Source: Congregibacter brevis
GTDB taxonomy: Bacteria > Pseudomonadota > Gammaproteobacteria > Pseudomonadales > Halieaceae
DNA length: 64,000 nt
Assembly (NCBI RefSeq): GCF_045689245.1
Contig: NZ_CP136865.1
Coordinates: 2,232,001-2,296,000 of the forward strand
Direction of reading: 5' to 3'
The notes below the pieces were generated by a model, which was not told where the DNA came from, searched no databases, and was given only the letters and a program-made list of their open reading frames with translations. A program made the position numbers and the translations under genes. Shown one piece after another: positions 55,142 to 63,276 of this stretch. Positions within the stretch are counted from its first letter, which is position 1, and every line of letters begins with the position of its first letter.

Positions 55142-55375
55142 GGCTGTGATGCAGTCGTCGCCTGCCAGGTGACGCCAGTCGTTATACAGCTTGAAGTTGT
55201 CGATATCGGCACTGATAAGTGCAACCTCAATTTTGGTCCGGTAGTCCCTTCGCCACTCATTTGCTCGAGCGGTGTCAAACGTTCGTCTATTCCCGATCCA
55301 GGGGAGTCCGTCAGTCGTTTCGTCTGCGCAATTGATCGACGATACTCTTTGCCTGTACGTTTGACGAGGTTTTGA
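55142..55375 (-). pseudogene. Remnant of a GGDEF (diguanylate cyclase) domain
   Basis: Reading leftward, the frame gives DGLPWIGNRRTFDTARANEW, then IEVALISADIDNFKLYND and HLAGDDCI. These are the start, metal-aspartate strand and following helix of a GGDEF domain. The GGEEF active loop and everything after it are missing, and the frame soon ends in unrelated sequence. The piece overlaps the upstream region of the rightward GNAT gene. It is a decayed gene fragment, not a functional cyclase. Confidence 0.75.
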
Positions 55376-55391
55376 GAGGTAGAGGTTTGTG

Positions 55392-55931
55392 ATGTTAAGT
55401 GAGCATAGACGCATCGATGTGGACGCTGAGCTCCGGCTGGAGGCCTTGGAGCTTGGGCATGCCCCGGCGATATTTGACTGTGTAGGGCAGAATCGCGAGC
55501 ATCTTCGTCGCTGGCTGCTATGGGTCGACAAGACAGAGTCCCAAAGCGACATAGAGATTTTTCTAAGCTCAGAGGTTGAAAAGTGGCTAGACGGTACGGC
55601 GGCTGGCTATGCGATTTTTTGCAATACTCAACTGTGCGGCGTTGCTGGATTCAATCAACTTGATCGTAACAATGCTGTCGGCGAGATCGGCTACTGGTTG
55701 GCAGAGTCGTATACAGGGCAAGGCATCATGACGTGCGTAGCGAATACGCTGTGCGACTATGGTTTTAAACAGCTAGGCTTGAAGCGAATAGAGATTAGGT
55801 GTGCTACCGGCAACAATGCCAGCCGACGGGTAGCTGAACGTGTTGGATCAGAGCTTGAGCGGATAGAAGAGGCCGCTGTCGTTCTCAATGGTGAATACGT
55901 GGATCATGCAGTTTATGCTTTAGAGCGATGA
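55392..55931 (+). CDS. GNAT-family N-acetyltransferase (RimL-like)
   Basis: The 179-residue product starts at the ATG at 55392, six bases after AGAGG. It has the acetyl-CoA features VGEIGYWLAESYTGQGIMT and IEIRCATGNNASRRVAERVG. This is the RimJ/RimL branch, so it should acetylate a protein N-terminus or a small amine. Its 3' end overlaps the convergent SprT-like gene by 19 bases. Confidence 0.87.
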   Translation: MLSEHRRIDVDAELRLEALELGHAPAIFDCVGQNREHLRRWLLWVDKTESQSDIEIFLSSEVEKWLDGTAAGYAIFCNTQLCGVAGFNQLDRNNAVGEIGYWLAESYTGQGIMTCVANTLCDYGFKQLGLKRIEIRCATGNNASRRVAERVGSELERIEEAAVVLNGEYVDHAVYALER

Positions 55932-56485
55932 TCCACGTATAGAAAACGTTCTACGAACTCCCCGTGAATATGATAGCGCTGTCCTCGTTTTCCGTAGAGG
56001 TAGTCTGCATATCGGCGAGATCGGCGATAGACCTTCCGAAGGACGCGTTCATCACCATTGCGCATCACTGCAATGAGCGTAAAGGGAGCATCTGACATTT
56101 TTTCGTCGAGCTCTGCGTTCTGTGAACGCCCGGAAGCCCGGGGTGTGGCACCCAGACCCGCCGCGACCTGCCGCCAGCGCGGTCCATGTTTGTGACGTAT
56201 ACCGGTAATGAGGTGGGCGAGTTCATGCCGGATTGTGTCTTCCAGGTCAGCGACGGCACAGGTGCCTAGGAAAGTCTTCGATAGCACGACTCGTCCGTCG
56301 ACGTGGGCCTGTCCATAGGAGCGTCGAGCATGGTTAAAGCACAGCTCGGTAAACCCGTGCTCCCAGTGAGCGAAGCGCGCCTGCGCCTCCCGCAGCTCAC
56401 GCTCAAAGATTGTCCTGATAGAAGCTTCTGTAAGCGGAGTATCCTCTTGTCGCTCCGGGAGCTCTAACTGTAATTGCTTGCTCAG
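55913..56485 (-). CDS. SprT-like zinc metalloprotease with an unclear start codon
   Basis: The zinc motif HELAH is in IRHELAHLITGIRHKHGPRW with a third histidine downstream, as in SprT-like domains. The ATG/GTG/TTG-limited frame begins only at GTG 56287. Upstream codons continue in frame with family-like sequence (ELCFNHARRSYGQAHVDGRV) back to a stop at about 56494. I extend it to a CTG at 56485, giving 190 residues. That CTG lies seven bases after the M20 gene stop, so it may be translationally coupled. No C-terminal zinc ribbon is seen. Confidence 0.7.
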   Translation of the reverse strand: MSKQLQLELPERQEDTPLTEASIRTIFERELREAQARFAHWEHGFTELCFNHARRSYGQAHVDGRVVLSKTFLGTCAVADLEDTIRHELAHLITGIRHKHGPRWRQVAAGLGATPRASGRSQNAELDEKMSDAPFTLIAVMRNGDERVLRKVYRRSRRYADYLYGKRGQRYHIHGEFVERFLYVDHRSKA

Positions 56486-56491
56486 GGCTGA

Positions 56492-57814
56492 TTAGTCCGC
56501 CAGACCTGCTTCCGCCAGTATAGTCAGGATTCCGATTTGAGGGCCCAGATGCACATCGATCGGCTGCCACCACTCATGGAGGGAGTGAGCATTCCCGGAT
56601 TTGCCGCCGCGACTCATGGTGACAGCGGGGATTCCCTTAGAGATAGGCAGATTCGAATCCGTGGAAGAGATTTGTAAAGACGGAGCTACGCCAAGCGCTG
56701 TCGTAGCGGCCATAGCGCGCTGCACGAGGGCCGATGAGGCATCACCCTTAGCTGCGGGTCTTGTGCCTACGCGGTCTACATCGACCGTGAGGGGCGGTCC
56801 GTCAAGACGACCCTCGTTCTCCTGTTCAAGTGCGGTTTGAATCGCTGATTGGAGCACGGCATCGATGTCATCAAGCTTGTCCTGATTGCCGGAACGCATG
56901 TCAATCTCCATCCAGGCTTCAAAAGGAATGGAGTTGATTGATGTGCCCCCACCGATACGACCGACGTTGTAACTTGTCTTTTCGCCGACGCTTGTGACTG
57001 AGGGCGCGTTTTCATCAAAGAGCGCGATAGCGCGGCCCAGTGCGTGCTGCGGATTAGCCAGACCGAAGGCTCCCCAGGAGTGACCGCCAGGGCCTTTGAA
57101 GGTGACGCGATAGCGATGGGAGCCGACGCCACCGTATACGATACGCTCCGCATTCCCTCCGTCGACTGCTATGAAAGTATCGATCTTTTCCGCTCCATCG
57201 CGGAACAGGTACTTCACTCCCCGAAGATCGCCGAGACCTTCTTCACCTACATTTCCAACAAAGAGAACATCGGCTTCGGTTTCGATTCCAGCGCTATCAA
57301 ATGCTGATATTACTTCCAAGAGCGTGATTAATCCTCGGGTGTTATCGCCAATGCCGGGGGAAACCAGTTTGTCGCCTTCGAACTTCACAGTCACATCCGT
57401 GCCCTCAGGGAATACGGTATCCAGGTGTGCAGCGTAGGCAACGACTTTGTCACCGGACGTTCCCGGACGACGCCCAATGACATTGCCCGCTCCGTCGATT
57501 CTGACGTCTTTAAGGCCTCGGGCCTTGAGCATTTCTGCAAAGTGAGCCGCACGAACTTCTTCTTTGAACGGGGGTGCGGGGATTTCTGTTAGTTCGATGA
57601 GCTCTGCGCGAGACTGCTCTTCAATCGTCAACACATAGTCCAATGCCGCTTGAACGCGAGAGTCAGCGGTAAGCGTTTCCATCTCGGCCGTATATTTTGG
57701 CATGATGGTGGCGCCCGCTTCGGCGGCTTGAAGGTTGACATGTGCAGCGCCGAAGGTCAGCGCTAAGACACTGCTGATAACCGCGGGCAATGAAATAACA
57801 GATGATCTATTCAT
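56492..57814 (-). CDS. Exported M20-family metallopeptidase
   Basis: The 440-residue product has a signal peptide (SVISLPAVISSVLALTFGAA, ending LQAAE). It has the two-metal site in AYAAHLDTVFP, GIGDNTRGL and NVGEEGLGDLRG, and late HSLHEWWQP. A lid domain lies at about residues 235-340. It resembles peptidase T or M20/M25/M40 enzymes, so a periplasmic di- or tripeptidase or deacylase is likely. It is followed at once by the SprT-like gene. Confidence 0.87.
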   Translation of the reverse strand: MNRSSVISLPAVISSVLALTFGAAHVNLQAAEAGATIMPKYTAEMETLTADSRVQAALDYVLTIEEQSRAELIELTEIPAPPFKEEVRAAHFAEMLKARGLKDVRIDGAGNVIGRRPGTSGDKVVAYAAHLDTVFPEGTDVTVKFEGDKLVSPGIGDNTRGLITLLEVISAFDSAGIETEADVLFVGNVGEEGLGDLRGVKYLFRDGAEKIDTFIAVDGGNAERIVYGGVGSHRYRVTFKGPGGHSWGAFGLANPQHALGRAIALFDENAPSVTSVGEKTSYNVGRIGGGTSINSIPFEAWMEIDMRSGNQDKLDDIDAVLQSAIQTALEQENEGRLDGPPLTVDVDRVGTRPAAKGDASSALVQRAMAATTALGVAPSLQISSTDSNLPISKGIPAVTMSRGGKSGNAHSLHEWWQPIDVHLGPQIGILTILAEAGLAD

Positions 57815-57936
57815 GGGGTATCCCGTTAACAGTAAAAAGGATTGAACTTACGTTGTCGTATCATGACAAGGCCGACGTCGTCTGTCAGCTTTTACCCTAA
57901 AAGACCCGAAACAAATATTAGTCAGGAGAATCCATT

Positions 57937-58578
57937 GTGAGCGCAGCCATCGATTTATATTTTTCCTTTCGCAGTCCCTACAGCTACATGGCAGCGCAGC
58001 TTGCCGAGGATGCTCTTTCGAGCTTTGATGTGACGGTGCGTTTCAAGCCTGTCTTTCCTTTGGCTATTCGCGAGCCGAATTTTTTTGATAAGTCCAACCT
58101 GAACCGGGTTCGCTACATTCTTATCGACTGGGTGCGTCGAGCCGAAATGTTAGGGCTCCCTGCGGCATGGCCACAGCCAGATCCCATCGTCCAAGACATC
58201 GAGACTATGGCTATTTCCGATCAACAACCTTACATCGAACGCCTAAGTTACCTTGGCGTCGAAGCCGAGCTGCGCGGGGCTGGTCTTCCCTTTGCGCGAG
58301 AGGTTTCGCGGGTTATCTGGAGTGGAACACCAGACTGGAATCAGGGGGCTCATCTTGCCCAGGCCGCGCAGCGAGTTGGTCTCGATTTGGCCGCGATGGA
58401 GGCTGCGATTGGAAGTGGAGAAACGCATAAATCCATCGTTGAGACGAATCAGGAAGAGCAGATGGCGGCGGGGCATCGGGGGGTTCCTCTCTTTGTGTAT
58501 AAAGATGAGCCATTTTTTGGGCAAGATCGGATTGATTCGCTGTGCTGGCAGCTTGGGAAGGATGGCTTGAAGCACTGA
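57937..58578 (+). CDS. DsbA-like 2-hydroxychromene-2-carboxylate isomerase family protein
   Basis: The 213-residue product begins with DLYFSFRSPYSYMAA, where the serine takes the place of a CXXC and would contact glutathione. It has RYILIDWVRRAEMLG and the cis-proline region HRGVPLFVYKDEPFFGQDRI. This is the HCCA-isomerase branch of the DsbA/GST-kappa fold. Start is a GTG with AGGAGA upstream. Its substrate is unknown. Confidence 0.87.
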   Translation: MSAAIDLYFSFRSPYSYMAAQLAEDALSSFDVTVRFKPVFPLAIREPNFFDKSNLNRVRYILIDWVRRAEMLGLPAAWPQPDPIVQDIETMAISDQQPYIERLSYLGVEAELRGAGLPFAREVSRVIWSGTPDWNQGAHLAQAAQRVGLDLAAMEAAIGSGETHKSIVETNQEEQMAAGHRGVPLFVYKDEPFFGQDRIDSLCWQLGKDGLKH

Positions 58579-58653
58579 GCTTTAGGAGCCGGTACTAGTG
58601 GTTTGTGAGCAGCATTTCGTAGGGCAAGTTAGCGAGAGAATGAGGGAATTGAG

Positions 58654-60273
58654 ATGGCAAGGTTTAAGAAAGCGATAGTCGCCGCAAGTGCTGCGCTGGC
58701 ATTAACTACTGCTCCCTGGAGCACCCAGGCGGCAGACCACTCAGATGTGGCTGCGCCCACACTGTCGGGTTTACAGGCCGAGGCGGTAAGGGGCGTTGCG
58801 AGCCGCGAGAAAATGATTCAGGAAATTATCGATAGCTTGTTCTCGTTCTCGGAGCTGGGTTTTCAAGAGTTCGAGACGCAGGCGTACATGACAGAGCTCC
58901 TGGAAAAAGAAGGATTTAGCGTAGAGGAGGGTGTGTCCGGCATGCCTTCGGGTTGGTGGGCGACCTGGGGCAGCGGTAAGCCTGTTATCGCGCTGGGCTC
59001 AGATGTAGACGGTATTCCGAAAGCGTCGCAGATGCCGGGGGTTGCCTATCGACAGCCTATGGTCGAGGGCGCACCGGGACACGGGGAGGGACACAACTCC
59101 GGACACAGCCTGACTGTGGCTGCTGCCGTGGCGGTAAAAGAAATCATGGAGCGTGAAGGTCTCCCAGGTACCTTAGTCATTTGGCCGGGGATAGCCGAAG
59201 AGCTCGTAGGTGCGAAGTCCTACTATGCGCGGGACGGACGATTTGAAGATGTTGATGCTGTGCTGTTTACCCATGTAGGGCGCAATCTTCAGACGTCCTG
59301 GGGCGGCGATAGAGGCACTGGTCTGGTCTCTGTTCAGTATGAATTTAATGGAGTAGCGGCCCATGGGGCAGGAGATCCCTGGCGAGGTAAAAGCGCTCTG
59401 GATGCAGTCGAGCTGATGAATGTCGGCTGGAACTACAAACGGGAGCATCTCCGACCCTTACAACGTTCTCACTATGTCGTCGTTGATGGTGGCGATCAGC
59501 CGAATGTCGTGCCTTCAAAGGCAAGCGTCTGGTATTTCATTCGAGAAATCACAGCGAAGCACATTCTCGAGAACTTTGAGTCATTGCAGGAGATTGCCGA
59601 GGGCGCGGCGATGATGACGGGCACCACAGTTGAGCGACGCATTATTGGTTCGGCATGGCCGCGACACTTCAATAAGGTGATAGCCGAACGCATGTACCAC
59701 AATATTCAGGCCGTCGGCCTTCCCGAATGGTCCGAAGATGATCAGGCCTTTGCCTTGGCGGTGCAGGATTTGATGGACGCTGACAACCTTGAGGAAGAGG
59801 GCCTGGCTACCAAGTTGAGCGAGCTCCAGGGGCCGCCCGAAAAACCGATTAGCGGTGGCTCTGATGATATCGGCGACGTGTCGTGGAATGTGCCCACGGT
59901 AACACTGCGCTTCCCATCGAACATCCCGGGAACGATTGGTCACAACTGGTCATCGGCGATGGCGATGGCAACGCCTATTGCTCATAAAGGAGCATCAGCG
60001 GGCGCTAAAGTACTCGCCGCGACGATGATTGATCTTCTTACCGAGCCTGAGTTGTTGGAGGATGCGTGGTCCTATTTCCGTGAAGAGCAGCTCAAGGATA
60101 TCGAGTACGTTCCCTTTATAAGCGATGATGACGTCCCGGCTATTGAGAAGAACGCTGCGATCATGATGCAGTACAAGGAACAGCTGAAGCCCTTCTACTA
60201 TGATCCCTCTAAATACTCGACGTATCTGGAGCAGTTGGGCGTCGATTACCCGCAACTCAAGCCGAAACGCTAA
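58654..60273 (+). CDS. Exported M20D amidohydrolase (AbgB-like)
   Basis: The 539-residue product has a signal peptide (AIVAASAALALTTAPWSTQA). It has GSDVDGIPK in place of the first metal motif, then GHGEGHNSGHSL, IAEELVGAKSY, FNGVAAHGAGDPWRG with a lid-domain histidine, and GTIGHNWSSAMAM. These fit the p-aminobenzoyl-glutamate hydrolase subunit B type. It would cleave an amide in the periplasm. The first metal site deviates from the usual HxD, so activity should not be assumed. Confidence 0.85.
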   Translation: MARFKKAIVAASAALALTTAPWSTQAADHSDVAAPTLSGLQAEAVRGVASREKMIQEIIDSLFSFSELGFQEFETQAYMTELLEKEGFSVEEGVSGMPSGWWATWGSGKPVIALGSDVDGIPKASQMPGVAYRQPMVEGAPGHGEGHNSGHSLTVAAAVAVKEIMEREGLPGTLVIWPGIAEELVGAKSYYARDGRFEDVDAVLFTHVGRNLQTSWGGDRGTGLVSVQYEFNGVAAHGAGDPWRGKSALDAVELMNVGWNYKREHLRPLQRSHYVVVDGGDQPNVVPSKASVWYFIREITAKHILENFESLQEIAEGAAMMTGTTVERRIIGSAWPRHFNKVIAERMYHNIQAVGLPEWSEDDQAFALAVQDLMDADNLEEEGLATKLSELQGPPEKPISGGSDDIGDVSWNVPTVTLRFPSNIPGTIGHNWSSAMAMATPIAHKGASAGAKVLAATMIDLLTEPELLEDAWSYFREEQLKDIEYVPFISDDDVPAIEKNAAIMMQYKEQLKPFYYDPSKYSTYLEQLGVDYPQLKPKR

Positions 60274-60324
60274 AGCTCGCGGTTCGTTGGGGGCAGGCCT
60301 GAAGCTCAGTAGCTCAGGTCTGCG

Positions 60325-60912
60325 CTAGAGAGCCGTTGGGGCAGAGTGGCAGAGTGGCAGAGATGCCAGGGTCGCTAGATAGTCCTCCGGCTGTGGCAGC
60401 AAATCGAGTTCGGCGCTGATGCTGGGTAGTAGCAGGACGCCGCCGGCGGCGAGAACCTCGTGGCGGCGTTTCCAAATCCAGCGGTGCGATTTCGCGCGAT
60501 CTTTGAAGCGATCGTTAGACACGACGTCCGCGAGTTTTTCTTTGGCGTCTTCCAAAATCCAGGGGTCAGCCTGAGTGCCGCTGGGTACAATGCAGAAGTG
60601 TCTTGCCCACGGTTGTGCTGTCGTTAGTGTCTCAAAGCACGCGCTCTGTTCTTCTCGGTTATCTTTAAACAGGTAGCCTGTGTTCGCGTCAAAAAAACAG
60701 CTGACGCTTGCACCGTTTTCCCTACAAAACTCCGCGATGGCTAAGACATAGCGCAGCTCCGGGTGCTTGGGGCCATGGAGTAGTGCGATGTTAGTACCGT
60801 CAAGGACAAAGTGGCGGCGGGCAAGGGAGCTTTCCGCCGGCTCGAGCGGCCCATCAATCGGGGGCTTCCTATGAGTAAATAGGGCCGCAATGAGCGATAG
60901 GAGGAATCTCAC
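60325..60912 (-). CDS. NYN/PIN-like predicted ribonuclease with N-terminal membrane segment
   Basis: The 195-residue product starts with a short hydrophobic stretch (MRFLLSLIAALFT). It continues with FVLDGTNIALLHG (about residue 35) and CFFDANTGYLFKD, whose aspartates resemble the acidic site of Zc3h12a-like NYN ribonucleases. Further acidic residues lie in PWILEDAKEKL and SNDRFKD. It may be a membrane-tethered RNase. The start is a GTG. Its end includes an 8-bp tandem GCAGAGTG. The cupin gene lies 12 bases upstream. Confidence 0.65.
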   Translation of the reverse strand: MRFLLSLIAALFTHRKPPIDGPLEPAESSLARRHFVLDGTNIALLHGPKHPELRYVLAIAEFCRENGASVSCFFDANTGYLFKDNREEQSACFETLTTAQPWARHFCIVPSGTQADPWILEDAKEKLADVVSNDRFKDRAKSHRWIWKRRHEVLAAGGVLLLPSISAELDLLPQPEDYLATLASLPLCHSAPTAL

Positions 60913-60924
60913 GGCACCATAATC

Positions 60925-61410
60925 CTATTCGTGTACACGGACCCACATCGCTTCTCCGCTATTGGATTGTTCAGAGTCGACAGGTCCGTTGCCAATAATC
61001 TGTACGACGGTATCGGTATCCCCACGGGCTCCATCCCAGTGGGCTGCGCCAGCCGGGTGGAACATGTAGCCGCCCGCTGTTATCTCTTTTGCAGTTGCTG
61101 GGTCAAAAGCGTCTCCAATGCCTGCATACCAGCTTCCCTCTATCACGGTGACGTGCCGGTCTTGAGAATGGAAGTGTGGGGTATCCATGACGCCAGCCGG
61201 AAATCTCACCCGAAGGACATAAACGCCGGATTCCGCTGGGTTACCGTGCACGACCGCAAACTCAGCACCCAGCCCGTCGGGAACCGGCATCCAGTTTAGG
61301 TCGCTACTGTGTGTGACCTGAAACGTGGGTGAGCTAGTCTCAGCTGCTCCGGTCGACAAACTCAGACAAAGGAGAAGGCTAACAATACTTGTGGTGAGCG
61401 GGGCTTTCAT
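60925..61410 (-). CDS. Exported cupin-domain protein
   Basis: The 161-residue product has a signal peptide (MKAPLTTSIVSLLLCLSLST). It has a small cupin barrel with metal ligands in TPHFHSQDRHVTVIEG and a second motif ending FHPAGAAHWDGARGD. The function may be a simple metal enzyme or a sensor; none is shown. The ATG at 61410 is preferred to the longer frame because it exposes the signal peptide. It is probably co-transcribed with the NYN gene. Confidence 0.8.
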   Translation of the reverse strand: MKAPLTTSIVSLLLCLSLSTGAAETSSPTFQVTHSSDLNWMPVPDGLGAEFAVVHGNPAESGVYVLRVRFPAGVMDTPHFHSQDRHVTVIEGSWYAGIGDAFDPATAKEITAGGYMFHPAGAAHWDGARGDTDTVVQIIGNGPVDSEQSNSGEAMWVRVHE

Positions 61411-61549
61411 GGAGTCTTTACCAAACCAAGGGGGACTGAATATTAACAGCCGGATGACCATAATGGCGCTGCAGGGCTGCTCTTCAGCGCCTTGAGTCGG
61501 TCCCTGTCATTTTGATGCGAGCAAAGCAGGTCATGCGTAGGAGTCATCG

Positions 61550-62248
61550 TTGAAGATTAGTGAAAGTAATTGGTTTGAAATAGAAGAGTATCTAGAGCGC
61601 GACGATCGCTGTGTGCTACCGCTGGGGAGCACAGAGCAGCATGCTTTCCTTAGTCTATCTGTGGATTCGATCTTGTCAGAAAGAATGGCCAGAGACGCCG
61701 CAGAACCCTTGAATATACCGGTATTCCCCGCTGTTCCCTACGGCGTGACTCCCTATTTTATGGGCTTCCCCGGCACGGTCTCTTTGAGGACCAGCACCTA
61801 CGAGGCGGTGCTTTGTGACGTGCTCGATAGTCTTTACACCCACGGCTTTCGACGAGTGCTCATCGTTAATGGACATGGCGGTAACAGCCCGGTGCAATCG
61901 GTCTGTGCTCAGTGGACACTGGATAACGCCGGAGCCGCTTGCCGTTTTCATGATTGGTGGCGTGCGCCCAAGACCTGGGCTGCGGTAAAGGCTGTTGATC
62001 CCGTCGCTTCTCACGCGTCGTGGATGGAAAATTTCCCCTGGACGCGACTCCCCGATCGAGAGATGCCCCAAGAGCAGAAGCCCTTCGTGGACTTTGAGCG
62101 CCTTCGCCAGAGCACGCCCCAGGAAGTACGCGCTCTCATTGGCGACGGAAATTATGGCGGTGAGTATCAGAAGTCCGACGTCATCATGAATGAGTTATGG
62201 AATGTCGCTGTTGCCGAAACTCGCGAGTTATTGGAGGGCGAATGGTAG
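61550..62248 (+). CDS. Creatininase family amidohydrolase
   Basis: The 232-residue product has the metal-site motifs of the creatininase family: LPLGSTEQHAFLSLSVDS (residues 23-40), VNGHGGNSPVQ (about residue 107) and SHASWMENFPWT. It should open a cyclic amide, creatinine or a related formamide, in the cytoplasm. The TTG start is supported by AGGAG seven bases ahead. It overlaps the next gene by seven bases. Confidence 0.87.
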   Translation: MKISESNWFEIEEYLERDDRCVLPLGSTEQHAFLSLSVDSILSERMARDAAEPLNIPVFPAVPYGVTPYFMGFPGTVSLRTSTYEAVLCDVLDSLYTHGFRRVLIVNGHGGNSPVQSVCAQWTLDNAGAACRFHDWWRAPKTWAAVKAVDPVASHASWMENFPWTRLPDREMPQEQKPFVDFERLRQSTPQEVRALIGDGNYGGEYQKSDVIMNELWNVAVAETRELLEGEW

Positions 62249-63276
62249 TGAGTGTCGTTGATGACGACCCGATCCTCATTTGGGGCGCTGGCGCCATTGG
62301 TGGCATTCTCGGAGCCTACTTCGCTCGAGCGGGCCAGGCGGTGCATATGGTCGATGTCGTTGAAGACCATGTCGAGGCGATGCGCGATGAGGGTTTACAG
62401 ATTCAAGGTCCCGTAGAAGAGTTTCGACAACGGCTCGCATCGGACACGCCCGCAAGCCTCCGAGGGCAGTTCCGGCGCGTTATTCTAGCGGTTAAAGCTC
62501 ATCACACTGAGGAGGCACTTGAAGCGCTTGTTGATCATCTGAGCGATGACGGCTTTGTTGTATCCGCGCAAAACGGTCTCAATGAACGTCGTATCGCCGA
62601 ACGGATCGGCAGTGAGCGAACGCTGGGTTGTTTCGTAAACTTTGGTGCCGATTGGTTGTCCCCCGGCCGCATTTTGTACGGTAATCGCGCTGCGGTGGCC
62701 CTAGGCGAGCTGGATGGCGCCTGTACGCAGCGTCTGTGCGATATGCACGCGCTTTTTCAAACGGTTGAACCCAATGCGGTCACCACCGATAACATTTGGG
62801 GGTATCTGTGGGGCAAGCTTGGTTACGGCGCTTTGTTGTTTGCCACAGCACTCACTCCTGAGTCCATGGCGGACGCTATGGATTCCCAAGTGCACCGTGG
62901 CGTCTACGCGAAGCTTGGAACTGAGGTTATGCAGTTGGCGGCAGTCGAGGGAATCGAGCCTTTGGGCTTTAATGGCTTTGATCCCAAGGCGTTTGCGACA
63001 GGTGATCAGGCGGGTATCGCTCAATCCTTGAAAGCCATGGTCGAGCACAATAGACAGACCGCAAAAACGCACTCGGGTATCTACCGAGATCTGGCGGTGC
63101 GAAAGCGTAAGACGGAAGTGGATGCGCAGATGGGAATAATGCTGGAGATAGCGCGACGGCATGGGCGCGCTACACCAGCGCTTGCAGCTCTTTGTGATCT
63201 TATTCACGACATTGAAAACAATCAGAGAGAGCAGTCTATGGGAGTGTTAGACGTGATGTTGCAACGATGCGCCTAG
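62242..63276 (+). CDS. Ketopantoate reductase-like (ApbA/PanE) dehydrogenase
   Basis: The 344-residue product starts at the ATG at 62242, directly after GGAGGGCGA. It has the nucleotide-binding loop WGAGAIGGILGAYFA (about residues 12-26) and AVKAHHTEEALEAL with the conserved lysine. SAQNGLNE and a C-terminal helical domain follow. It lies between a creatininase and an SDR, so it is more likely part of a small-molecule pathway than the panE of pantothenate synthesis. Confidence 0.85.
   Translation: MVVSVVDDDPILIWGAGAIGGILGAYFARAGQAVHMVDVVEDHVEAMRDEGLQIQGPVEEFRQRLASDTPASLRGQFRRVILAVKAHHTEEALEALVDHLSDDGFVVSAQNGLNERRIAERIGSERTLGCFVNFGADWLSPGRILYGNRAAVALGELDGACTQRLCDMHALFQTVEPNAVTTDNIWGYLWGKLGYGALLFATALTPESMADAMDSQVHRGVYAKLGTEVMQLAAVEGIEPLGFNGFDPKAFATGDQAGIAQSLKAMVEHNRQTAKTHSGIYRDLAVRKRKTEVDAQMGIMLEIARRHGRATPALAALCDLIHDIENNQREQSMGVLDVMLQRCA

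Noticed and set aside
60335..60360. CRISPR-like repeats
   Set aside because: The GCAGAGTG units are contiguous 8-bp tandem repeats within a gene end, with no spacers. No CRISPR array was found in the window.
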